From Fuerstiella sp. (GTDB lineage: Bacteria > Planctomycetota > Planctomycetia > Planctomycetales > Planctomycetaceae), in the NCBI GenBank assembly GCA_022447185.1, contig JAKVAY010000041.1:33775-97774 (forward strand): a DNA stretch of 64,000 nucleotides, read 5' to 3'. Both the position numbers and the translations under genes were made by a program. The notes under the pieces were generated by a model. It was not told the DNA's origin. It was given only the letters and a program-made list of their open reading frames with translations, and made no database searches. Position 1 is the first letter of the stretch. Each line of letters opens with the position of its first letter. Positions 1-8,360 of this stretch are shown one piece after another.

Positions 1-1
1 G

Positions 2-2632
2 TTTGCTCAGGGTAACACTATCACGAACAGCACCGGCGACGGCTTCCAGGCAGCTGCGGCGGATGGTGGTACAGTCGTGGGCAATCTGCTGAACAACAAT
101 ATCAGCAACAACGGCGGGAACGGTGCGTCATTCCTGATCGATCTCGGTGGGACGATCGACTTTGGTACATCGGCCAATCGTATCATTTCCGGCAATACGT
201 TTGACCAGAATGCGGGTCAAGGAATCTTTGCAAACAGCAATGTGGATGTCACTGTGACAAATGCCGGGCAGTCCATGGACCTTGTGATTCAGGGTAACTC
301 GATTACGGGCAACCAGACGGGCGGGATTTTTGCGGAACTCAGCGGACTCAATAATGTGCCTCCGGGACCGCCTGTGGCGGGATCTGAGGAGAACAACGTT
401 CTGAATCTCACCATCGGTCAGACGACCGCGCCATTTGGAACACCTGTCACTGCTGAATCCAACACGATCACTGGTAATGGAGGTGTCGGAGTTGGTTTGG
501 TTGTCGGGGGAACCGGTCTGGCGAATGTCAGTGTTGTGCAGAATATTATCACCGGTACGACGACTGGCTCGGATCCGCTCTTTAGTGGTGACGGCATCAA
601 ATTCATTCGTCGAGACAGCTCTCTGCTGCTGGCAGACATCATGAACAATACCGTGACCGGAAACGCTGGCGACGGTATGGATGTTGATACTCAGGGGACC
701 AACAGAACCAATGTCAATCAGCCTATGTCAGGTACGATCAACTCTGTGACATGGGACAACAACATCTTTGACAACAACGGGAGCAACGGAGTGGCATTCC
801 GTACTCGCGGTGACTCACAGTTGAGTGCTAACGGCAGCAGTAATTTTGTTCGCAACAACGCTGCACAGGGGATCGATATTGAAACCTCAGAGACCTCTTC
901 ATTCGGAGACCCATCAGTTGCGTTTGGTCAGGTTGTCTTTGACGGCATCACAGTAACTGACAACGGTGGCGACGGACTGCGGGCCACGGCAACTGAAGAT
1001 TCCGATATTCTGTTTGAAGTGACCAGTACCCTGGTTCCAACATCCTCTGGCGCTCATGCGGCTCTGAACACCAACGGCGACTCTAACTATTCGAACAACG
1101 GGGCCAACGGTATCCACGTCGATGCTTCTGGTAGTTCCACTGTGGATGTTGTTATTACCGCTGATACGGGCAATACCTTCATTCAGGACAACGGAACCAA
1201 TGGTGTCTTGATTTCTGCTTCCGGGTCAACATCAGGCGACGTCGCTGTCATGAATTCCGTGATCACAGGCTCGGTCGCTGGTGCAACAGCCGTTAACGAT
1301 GAAAATGAGGATACCGAAGTGACGGACGGCGATGGAATTGCTTACAACGCCAGTGGTAATTCCAGCGTCGACCTTGTCGTCGGTGGAGCACCGGGCGAGG
1401 GCAACAGGATTCAGAGCAACGGCGACGACGGTATTGCGATTTCGCTTGAAGAGGTCACGACTCCTGAGATTACGATTTCCAACAACGTGATTGGTGGCGA
1501 GGACGGTGGCGTCCAGGCAGGAAATCTGGGTGATGGAATCAGTATGAAGATCGATGGCCAAACGTCTACGGCGACCGGAGTGTCAGATCAGGAGGGCGGC
1601 GCGAACATAGCAGGTGTGCCGAACTTCAGCGATCTGGATCAAAATGGTGCTGGTGCGGGTGAGCTCGGAGGGGCTAGCCAGCTTCCGACTGGTCCTGAGG
1701 CAGATATCACCGTGGCTGACAACATGATTACCAGGAACATCCGCAACGGAGTCAATATCAGGATTAACGGCGGCAATGTCGACGATTTGAATGAGATTGC
1801 ATTGACCGACAATACCATCAGCTCAAATGGTGAGCACGGAGTAATCATTCGAACGGACACCGACATGAACCAAAACAGGTTCGTTTACCTGGCACCGTCC
1901 GTCGAGGCACCGGAACCACCGGCGACCGATCCGACTTATGGGGACAATGATGACTTTAGTCCCGGTAACGTGCTTGCGAATGTTATTGCCAATACAGGAT
2001 CAGCGGTCCAGGCGGACGAAATCTATGCAGGCACCTATTTGAACCTGCACACAGTGCAAGACACTCTGTTCACAGTCACCGACAATACCATCCAGAACAA
2101 TGGTACGGGTACCGAGCTGGGTACCGGGTTGCACATTCGCGTGGGAACAGGATCCTACCTTGCTGCTGACGTTCAGGATAATACCTTTGGTGGCAACCTT
2201 GATGAGGATCTGTACACCAATTCGTTTCTGTCAACGGAGGAGGAACCGTTTGCCAGCATCGACGTTGAAGGTGGAACTTGGCCGGATGAGCCTCTGTATG
2301 ATGTCGTCTACCTGGACGATGGAGCCTTGCTGGACATGCGATTCACAAACAACGTCGGCGACCAGGTTGACCTGAATACGGCCGGTGTAGTCGGGGCGTT
2401 AACAGAGTACGTGTCGGATGCGGAACAATTCAAGGTGTTCGATCCACGCCCGGCCGCGGTCTTCAAGATCGATGGTGTGAGTCTTAATCCCGCTACCGGT
2501 GACCTGGCGACCAACACCTTTGTCGAGCTGGGTGTGCCTCAAGACATTCCAACACTGTTTGGCGTGTTCCAAATTCAGAATATTTCGACCGAATTTCCAT
2601 GGCCGGAAGATCCATTCTCAGATAATGACTGA
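2..2632 (+). CDS. Secreted right-handed beta-helix repeat protein, 5' end outside window
   Basis: The reading frame is open from base 2, so the gene begins upstream; the first possible internal start is only a GTG at 77. The 877 visible residues are dominated by degenerate repeats of the type N-x-[IV]-x-x-N-x-G-x-G-[IV], rich in Asn, Gly, Asp and Thr and poor in Lys. This is the pattern of right-handed parallel beta-helix (PbH1) proteins such as pectate-lyase-like and adhesin-like surface proteins. No catalytic motif is recognisable. The last 60 or so residues leave the repeat pattern and end in an acidic tail; no clear PEP-CTERM or LPxTG anchor is seen. A strong intrinsic terminator follows within 40 bases. 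The role is probably extracellular or cell surface, but binding or catalytic function is not inferable. Export is inferred from the family, because the signal peptide is outside the window. Confidence 0.85.
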   Translation, partial: FAQGNTITNSTGDGFQAAAADGGTVVGNLLNNNISNNGGNGASFLIDLGGTIDFGTSANRIISGNTFDQNAGQGIFANSNVDVTVTNAGQSMDLVIQGNSITGNQTGGIFAELSGLNNVPPGPPVAGSEENNVLNLTIGQTTAPFGTPVTAESNTITGNGGVGVGLVVGGTGLANVSVVQNIITGTTTGSDPLFSGDGIKFIRRDSSLLLADIMNNTVTGNAGDGMDVDTQGTNRTNVNQPMSGTINSVTWDNNIFDNNGSNGVAFRTRGDSQLSANGSSNFVRNNAAQGIDIETSETSSFGDPSVAFGQVVFDGITVTDNGGDGLRATATEDSDILFEVTSTLVPTSSGAHAALNTNGDSNYSNNGANGIHVDASGSSTVDVVITADTGNTFIQDNGTNGVLISASGSTSGDVAVMNSVITGSVAGATAVNDENEDTEVTDGDGIAYNASGNSSVDLVVGGAPGEGNRIQSNGDDGIAISLEEVTTPEITISNNVIGGEDGGVQAGNLGDGISMKIDGQTSTATGVSDQEGGANIAGVPNFSDLDQNGAGAGELGGASQLPTGPEADITVADNMITRNIRNGVNIRINGGNVDDLNEIALTDNTISSNGEHGVIIRTDTDMNQNRFVYLAPSVEAPEPPATDPTYGDNDDFSPGNVLANVIANTGSAVQADEIYAGTYLNLHTVQDTLFTVTDNTIQNNGTGTELGTGLHIRVGTGSYLAADVQDNTFGGNLDEDLYTNSFLSTEEEPFASIDVEGGTWPDEPLYDVVYLDDGALLDMRFTNNVGDQVDLNTAGVVGALTEYVSDAEQFKVFDPRPAAVFKIDGVSLNPATGDLATNTFVELGVPQDIPTLFGVFQIQNISTEFPWPEDPFSDND

Positions 2633-2666
2633 TGAAACCACGGCACTTCTGAGCTGAATCACAGAA

Positions 2667-2696
2667 CGGCATCCGAATCTTTCGGATGCCGTTTTT
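2667..2696 (+). terminator. Intrinsic (rho-independent) terminator
   Basis: A perfect 11-bp stem (CGGCATCCGAA at 2667-2677 pairing with 2681-2691), a 3-nt TCT loop and then five T residues (2692-2696), 34 bases after the stop codon of the beta-helix gene. This is the clearest T-tailed hairpin I found in the window. Confidence 0.9.
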
Positions 2697-3253
2697 CATT
2701 GCTCACTTAACACGCCGGCAGACAACGTCTCGATGGTTGGTGGACAATACGACGGCACAACGACCGCTTGATGTCGGTGGTGTACTTGCTGACCACCAGT
2801 ACGGCACCGGCAGTATTGCGAATCAGAATCGTCCACAGGACCAGCTTCCACCGTATCAGCAAATTGGCAACATCGGTGACCGCACTCGACCCCAGCTGAT
2901 CGTTGCTCGTGATGAATGCGTGTCTCCGGACCGAAAGAAACAGGGTAAAAGACACGGCGAAACGGATTGCTTCAGGATCCAACGCAGGATTCCCGGACTG
3001 TTGCACGCATGTGATTCGCGAATATTTCGGCCGAGCGGACCGGTTCAGCGGGGCGATCGGCCATTTCCGCCGATTCGCAGCTGATCACTGAGAATTGCAG
3101 CAAATCTACAGATGAATTCACTGTTGCGGCTCAGACCGTGTACCGCTTATTCTGCGACTCCTCTCGCAACCGTGTGGTTTCCGGTTCTCAACCCAGTCTG
3201 CGGTTTCGATTCTCTCTCCTCAACATCTCGCTGCTTTTCACAGGCATCCTCTC
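2697..3253. other. Intergenic region, no supported gene
   Basis: About 560 bases between a terminator and the TPR lipoprotein. Several short open frames exist on both strands. The longest on the minus strand (2707-3006) has a hydrophobic patch, but none has a convincing ribosome binding site or a recognisable domain. The promoter of the downstream gene presumably lies here; I could not pick out a clear one. Confidence 0.5.
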
Positions 3254-4423
3254 ATGCGCTGCAGTCTCGCCCAATTTGCGATCTGTTTCGTCGGTTTCGT
3301 GGTTCTGAGTGCCGTTACGGGCTGTCGTTCCATGAACGGCTACGTGATGAATTCATCGGGGCAGGCCTTCTACGAACAGGGCAATTACGCAATGGCAGCG
3401 GCTGAATTTGAAAAAGCGGTTGCCAGTGCTCCACACAATCCGGACTACACCTCAAATCTGGCCAAAACCCGATACAAAATGGGTGACGTGTCCGGGGCCG
3501 AGCTTGTGTATCGGCGCAATCTGGCCACGTCTCCTGATCACCAGCCTTCCTGGCATGGTCTAGCCGAACTGATGGTTGCCCACGGGCGCGGTGAGGAAGC
3601 AGCCTCGATGCTGTCTCAATGGGTGATGACTCATCCACATGTCGCTGAACCACATTTGGAACTGGCATGGCTGCACAGACAACTCGGTCAGCAGGAAGCC
3701 GCTGCTCAGTCTTTGCAGCAGGCACTTCGGGTGAATCCCGGACATCCTCAGGCGCTTGCACACCTCGGGCAGTATTATCAGGACAGTGGACAAATGGATC
3801 AGGCCATTGCCATGTATCAGCAGTCCCTGCAGTCCGACTGGAATCAGCCTCAGGTTCATTCCAAACTCTCGAGTGCAGTGGCCAGTGCCGGTCCCGGACA
3901 CCCGGTGAATGCAGTCGCCATGTCACGTGGTGCGGGACCTCAGGGATTTCAGCCTCATTTGGCAGCTCGTCCAGGAGCACCTTTCCAGATGGCTCAGTCC
4001 ATGGCACCATTTGGCCAGCCCGTGTCCCCTGGACCGCAAATTTCTGAGCCATATCCGCCGCGGACACCGTTTGCCCCAGGTCCGCATTTCAATCATCCGC
4101 AGTCCGGCCAGATGCCCGTTGCCGCGACACAACAAAACGCCGGGCCGGTTGCTGGCGTGAATACGTCGGGAATCGTCCCCGCAACCCATTCCAACGCTAT
4201 GGGGTTGGGTTTCGGATTCCCGACGGCAGCAGCCTCGCCTGTGACGTCAATCCCCGCGCAACATGCTGTTGTCACGCCACCACAATCGCACATACAGGAT
4301 CCCATTCCTGATCCATCGTTCGGTCAACCTGCGGTTGATTCGGTTCCGATCACGTCTCTTTCATCTCAGTCGCTGTTCAGTCCGGATGAAACAGCACCGC
4401 TTCCGGAAGTGGAAGCGTTTTAA
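3254..4423 (+). CDS. TPR-repeat lipoprotein
   Basis: 389 residues. The N-terminus is a lipoprotein signal: a hydrophobic stretch ending V-T-G-C with the lipidated Cys at 24. Residues 35-200 hold about five tetratricopeptide repeats (for example G-x-x-x-x-Y-x-x-A-x-x-x-F-x-x-A around 35-60, then L-A-x-x-x-x-x-x-G-x-x-x-E-A). The C-terminal half is Pro/Gln/Ala-rich low complexity. It is probably anchored in a membrane facing the periplasm and serves as a protein-interaction scaffold; no enzymatic domain is seen. The gene stands alone and is convergent with dnaE2 (40-base gap). The ATG start is chosen because it directly opens the signal peptide. Partners are unknown. Confidence 0.8.
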   Translation: MRCSLAQFAICFVGFVVLSAVTGCRSMNGYVMNSSGQAFYEQGNYAMAAAEFEKAVASAPHNPDYTSNLAKTRYKMGDVSGAELVYRRNLATSPDHQPSWHGLAELMVAHGRGEEAASMLSQWVMTHPHVAEPHLELAWLHRQLGQQEAAAQSLQQALRVNPGHPQALAHLGQYYQDSGQMDQAIAMYQQSLQSDWNQPQVHSKLSSAVASAGPGHPVNAVAMSRGAGPQGFQPHLAARPGAPFQMAQSMAPFGQPVSPGPQISEPYPPRTPFAPGPHFNHPQSGQMPVAATQQNAGPVAGVNTSGIVPATHSNAMGLGFGFPTAAASPVTSIPAQHAVVTPPQSHIQDPIPDPSFGQPAVDSVPITSLSSQSLFSPDETAPLPEVEAF

Positions 4424-4463
4424 TGCCGTATGCATTTGAAATCTGAGTAGAGCGATGGGCGTG

Positions 4464-7400
4464 TCACAGAAAATCTCTGGATCGGTATCGCCCTCCCTGG
4501 ACTGCCACAGACAGGTCTTCCAGGTGATCGGTAATGACATGAATGACTCCCGATTCGTTCTGCAGGATCCCTCGTGCGAGTAAGGCCGATGCTGCACGTG
4601 CGACTGTACGGAAGCGGCTCCAGACGTTTGGATGGATAACGAGATTGGCTGTGCCGGTTTCGTCTTCAATTGTTACGAATGTAATACCCCGAGCCGAACC
4701 CGGGTGCTGTCGAACAAGGACGATCCCCGCTACGTAAACACGCCGTTCCGGTGGGCGGTTTTTCAGGGAACAGGCAGGGGTTACACCAAACTGTTGGAGT
4801 TTCGGTCGGATGGATCCCAGTGGATGACCTTTCAGAGACAGGCCGGTCGTTCGGTAGTCTGCAAGGATTTCAGTCATCTTTGACATCGAAGGCAGACTGA
4901 CTGGTGTTTCCTCCTGTGGCTGGTCATCAAACAGCGACTGACGATACAGATTCGGAAGAGATTTCCAGAGAGCCGGTCGACGCGACAGGTTTAACGAACG
5001 GAAGGTATCGGCTCGGGAAAGTCGTGACAGGACAGACGCATCCAGCCCGGTCCGGATGCGAAAGTCGTCGAATGATTCATACGCCTGCAGAGTCCGAATT
5101 CGAACAATGGATTCGGTGACGTCTTTGCGCAGCCCTCCCATCATACAGAAGCCGAGGCGGAGTGCCGGTTTCGAAGTCTGTGTTCGTTCGAGTGTACAGT
5201 CCCAATGGCTGTAGCAGACATCGACCGGACGTACCTCAACTCCGTGTCGCCGTGCATCGAGTACGAGTTGAGCGGGTGCATAGAATCCCATGGGCTGACT
5301 GTTGAGCAGAGCTGCCGTAAAGGCAGCCGGGTGATAGCACTTTAGCCACGAGCTGGCGTAGGCCAGTAAAGCGAAACTCGCAGAATGCGATTCCGGAAAT
5401 CCGTATTCACCGAAGCCGCGAATCTGACGGAACACACGTTCGGCGAATTCGAGGTCGTAACCGTTGCCCAGCATGCCGTTGATAAACTTGCGATGAAACT
5501 GATCGATGACCCCCTGACGCCGCCAGGCTCCCATTGCACGGCGCAGTTCATCGGCTTCGCCGGGAGTGAACCCGGCGGCCACCACCGCCAGGTTCATGAC
5601 TTGTTCCTGGAAAATCGGCACTCCCAGAGTGCGTTTCAGGACAGATCGGATCCGTTCGTCCGGATAGGTTTCGGCTTCAAGTCCCTGCCTTCTTTTCAGA
5701 TAGGGATGCACCATGTTTCCCTGAATTGGTCCCGGACGAACGATCGCAATCTCGATGACCAGATCGTAAAAGCAGTGCGGTCGCAACCGAGGCAGCATGC
5801 TCATCTGGGCCCGGCTTTCGATCTGGAACACTCCGATCGTATCTGCCCGTTGAATCATTCGATAAACACCTGGATCTTCAGCCGGAATCGTTGCCAGTGT
5901 GAGTGGCCTGCTGCCAGTGGTCTGTGCGGATTCAAATCCATGAATCAGATCGAAGCACTTACGAATCGCTGTCAGCATACCCAGCGAGAGACAATCAACT
6001 TTCAGAATACCGAGCGCATCCAGGTCCTCCTTGTCCCACTGTACGACGGTTCGGTTCGGCATGGACGCATTTTCGATCGGAACCAGTTCTGACAGTTTGT
6101 TGTGTGTGAAAACGAGACCGCCAACGTGTTGCGACAGATGCCGGGGAAAATGTTGAATGGCTTCGACAAGGTATAAAAACTGACGAGACCGACGGGTTCC
6201 GGGATCCAGGCCTGCTTTCCGAATCCATTCGGTTGGCGATTCGGATGGAACCGTACGATCGTACAGACTGGACAGCCTGTTAATCCTGTCGGTGGAGAAC
6301 CCGAGAGCTTTGCCGACATCGCGTACTGCTGAACGTGCTCTGTACGTGATGACCTCGGCTGTCATGGCCGCCCGGTCGCGACCGTACTTGCCGTAAACGT
6401 ACTGGATCACTTCTTCACGGCGTTCGTGTTCAAAGTCGATGTCGATGTCCGGTGGTTCGTTGCGTTCCTGGCTGATGAATCGTTCAAACAGTGTTTCGAA
6501 TCGATCCGGGTCAACGGCGGTTACTCCCAGGCAGTAGCAGACTGCTGAGTTTGCTGCCGAACCTCGTCCCTGGCAGAGGATTCCACGGCTGCGGGCGAAC
6601 CGAACGAGATCCCATACCGTCAGGAAATATGTTTCGTATTTCAGTTTCCGGATGAGTTGCAGTTCGTGGCTGATCTGATCACCGACACGGCAGGGAATCC
6701 CGTCTGGATAGCGTTCACGGGCGCCGTTCCACGTCAGTTGTTCCAGATAGTCACTGGGAGCGCGACCGTTCGGGCAGAGTTCTTCAGGATATTCGTAACG
6801 CAATTCGTCCAGTGAGAACGAACAGCGATCAGCGACCTCATGTGTCCGCAGGACGGCTTCGGGCGCGGCGGCAAACAGTTGCTGCATCGCTTCTGGTGAT
6901 TTGAGGTGACGTTCCGCATTCGGGAAGCCGCGATTGCTCAGCTCTGCAACCGTACAGCCGTGTCGGATCGCTGTCAGAACATCCTGCAACGGCTGCCGTT
7001 CGGGAATGTGATAGTACACATCGTTCGAGGCAACCAGAGGCAGGCGTGCTTTTTGTGCGAGCCGTATCGTTCGATCGAGCAGTCGTCTGTCGTCAGGACC
7101 TCGATGCAGCTTCGCCAGTGCGTAACAGCGGTCACCGAAGCATTCTCGGTATCGATCGGGCCAGACGCTGTGAGGATTAGCAAGACTGTAACCATCAGTA
7201 AGACAGTGCGGCAGTGGAACACAGGCCAGCAGTCCATCGGCATGCCGAGTGACGTCGTCAAAAGTGAGTTGGCAATCACCCTTGGCGGTCCGCCGGCGGC
7301 CGTGTGTGATGAGTGTGGAAAGTTGCCTGTAGGCGTTGTGATCGCTCGCCAGCAGGATCACCGGAGGCCCGTCATTCGGTGTGATTTCGGCGCCGATAAT

Positions 7401-7646
7401 AAGCTTCAACCCTGCTTCTTTTGCCGCAACATGAGCACGGACAACTCCAGCTACACTGTTGCGATCTGTAATTGCAAGAGCAGTCAGCCCGAGTTCCGCA
7501 GCCCGGTTAACCAGTTCATCGGGGTGCGAAGCTCCTTCCAGAAACGAAAAATTCGTGCGACAGTGCAGCTCTGCGTAACAGCCTTTCGCTGGTCTGTGTT
7601 TCGAAGGTTTGTCGCGTTGGCGTCGGTCAGTTGGCTGATCGGGCAT
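4464..7646 (-). CDS. dnaE2: Error-prone DNA polymerase DnaE2 (ImuC)
   Basis: 1060 residues, the usual size for DnaE2. The N-terminal PHP domain starts near residue 24 (Y-A-E-L-H-C-R-T-N-F-S-F-L-E-G, then A-I-T-D-R-N-S). The polymerase core carries the P-D-I-D-I-D-F motif with two catalytic Asp residues near 400 and D-C-L-S-L-G with the third. A helix-hairpin-helix region and a C-terminal OB fold follow (T-F-V-T-I-E-D-E-T-G near 995). In other bacteria DnaE2 works with ImuA and ImuB as the mutasome for translesion synthesis and SOS mutagenesis. Here it is separated from imuB by one opposite-strand gene and is transcribed divergently from the SRAP gene, with only 64 bases between starts. An AGGA motif lies about 10 bases before the ATG. 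Confidence 0.95.
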   Translation of the reverse strand: MPDQPTDRRQRDKPSKHRPAKGCYAELHCRTNFSFLEGASHPDELVNRAAELGLTALAITDRNSVAGVVRAHVAAKEAGLKLIIGAEITPNDGPPVILLASDHNAYRQLSTLITHGRRRTAKGDCQLTFDDVTRHADGLLACVPLPHCLTDGYSLANPHSVWPDRYRECFGDRCYALAKLHRGPDDRRLLDRTIRLAQKARLPLVASNDVYYHIPERQPLQDVLTAIRHGCTVAELSNRGFPNAERHLKSPEAMQQLFAAAPEAVLRTHEVADRCSFSLDELRYEYPEELCPNGRAPSDYLEQLTWNGARERYPDGIPCRVGDQISHELQLIRKLKYETYFLTVWDLVRFARSRGILCQGRGSAANSAVCYCLGVTAVDPDRFETLFERFISQERNEPPDIDIDFEHERREEVIQYVYGKYGRDRAAMTAEVITYRARSAVRDVGKALGFSTDRINRLSSLYDRTVPSESPTEWIRKAGLDPGTRRSRQFLYLVEAIQHFPRHLSQHVGGLVFTHNKLSELVPIENASMPNRTVVQWDKEDLDALGILKVDCLSLGMLTAIRKCFDLIHGFESAQTTGSRPLTLATIPAEDPGVYRMIQRADTIGVFQIESRAQMSMLPRLRPHCFYDLVIEIAIVRPGPIQGNMVHPYLKRRQGLEAETYPDERIRSVLKRTLGVPIFQEQVMNLAVVAAGFTPGEADELRRAMGAWRRQGVIDQFHRKFINGMLGNGYDLEFAERVFRQIRGFGEYGFPESHSASFALLAYASSWLKCYHPAAFTAALLNSQPMGFYAPAQLVLDARRHGVEVRPVDVCYSHWDCTLERTQTSKPALRLGFCMMGGLRKDVTESIVRIRTLQAYESFDDFRIRTGLDASVLSRLSRADTFRSLNLSRRPALWKSLPNLYRQSLFDDQPQEETPVSLPSMSKMTEILADYRTTGLSLKGHPLGSIRPKLQQFGVTPACSLKNRPPERRVYVAGIVLVRQHPGSARGITFVTIEDETGTANLVIHPNVWSRFRTVARAASALLARGILQNESGVIHVITDHLEDLSVAVQGGRYRSRDFL

Positions 7647-7710
7647 GGTCCGTTCCTGGCAGGACGGTTGACTGCTGGCAAGCGATGTTCGCTCGAATTA
7701 ACATGCAATG

Positions 7711-8349
7711 ATGTGCCACCGATTCAACGTCAAATCAGACCTGCGGCAGATTGTCGAACCGTTTGGAGCGGTCCAGGTTCATGCGGATTCGGTTCCGGAC
7801 GCCGATTGCTATCCCATGAGCAACGTCCTGATCCTGCGGCGTGATCCGGATCTCAATGAGTGGATCATCGAGTTCCGTCAATGGGGCTGGTTGCCGTCGC
7901 ACTGGAGACCGTCCGAAAAGTATTCGACCAGGAAGAATTACCAGCGGCAACGCTTCAATGCTCGCAGTGAAACTGCTCACAGCACCTGGGGATTTCGCCG
8001 GGCGTTTGCGTCTCAGCGATGTGTCGTTGTGGGAAGTTGCTTTTATGAGCCATATCGAGACGGCGGCGAAGCTCGTTACACGACCGACAGTGGCCTTATG
8101 TATTTTGCCGGTCTGTGGGACGACTGGAGTAACGCAGAAGAATTGGTTCGTTCGTGTACGATGCTGACAACCAATGCCAATCCACTTGTCGCGGCAAATC
8201 GAACAGGACGTTTGAGACAACCAGTGATCCTGACCGAACTCGATCAGGTGACCCGGTACTGCAATCCCGAGATATCTGAGAGAGCACAGTTTGAAGATCT
8301 GCTGAAGCCGCTCTCCTGGGATGTCATGACAATTCATCGTCCCGAGTAA
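7711..8349 (+). CDS. SRAP/HMCES-family abasic-site-binding protein (YedK-like)
   Basis: 212 residues. SRAP proteins form a thiazolidine crosslink with abasic DNA through Cys2 after removal of Met1. Two consecutive ATG codons occur (7708 and 7711); the second is chosen because it places Cys at position 2 (M-C-H-R-F). Other family marks are the N-A-R-S-E-T motif (Asn83) and F-Y-E (Glu113). The expected I-H-x-R-M-P-V motif, which supplies the conserved His, is replaced by N-R-T-G-R-L-R-Q-P-V (163-172) with no His. The gene sits inside the SOS block between imuB (convergent, 11-base gap) and dnaE2 (divergent), which supports a DNA-damage role. It is known in the family as 'SOS response-associated peptidase'; real peptidase activity beyond self-processing is doubtful. 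Confidence 0.88.
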   Translation: MCHRFNVKSDLRQIVEPFGAVQVHADSVPDADCYPMSNVLILRRDPDLNEWIIEFRQWGWLPSHWRPSEKYSTRKNYQRQRFNARSETAHSTWGFRRAFASQRCVVVGSCFYEPYRDGGEARYTTDSGLMYFAGLWDDWSNAEELVRSCTMLTTNANPLVAANRTGRLRQPVILTELDQVTRYCNPEISERAQFEDLLKPLSWDVMTIHRPE

Positions 8350-8360
8350 CCCCTGTGGTT

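Noticed and set aside
3315..4067. 250-residue minus-strand frame inside the TPR gene
   Set aside because: Shadow of the TPR coding frame; the lipoprotein signal and TPR pattern are on the plus strand, and this frame has no recognisable motif.
7647..7710. LexA box in the dnaE2/SRAP intergenic region
   Set aside because: I looked for the lexA-promoter palindrome and for known LexA boxes; only short imperfect symmetries (such as TTCGCTCGAA) were found, too weak to call.
6906..7844. 312-residue plus-strand frame over the start of dnaE2
   Set aside because: Antisense to conserved PHP-domain codons of DnaE2 and overlapping the SRAP gene in another frame; no family signature.
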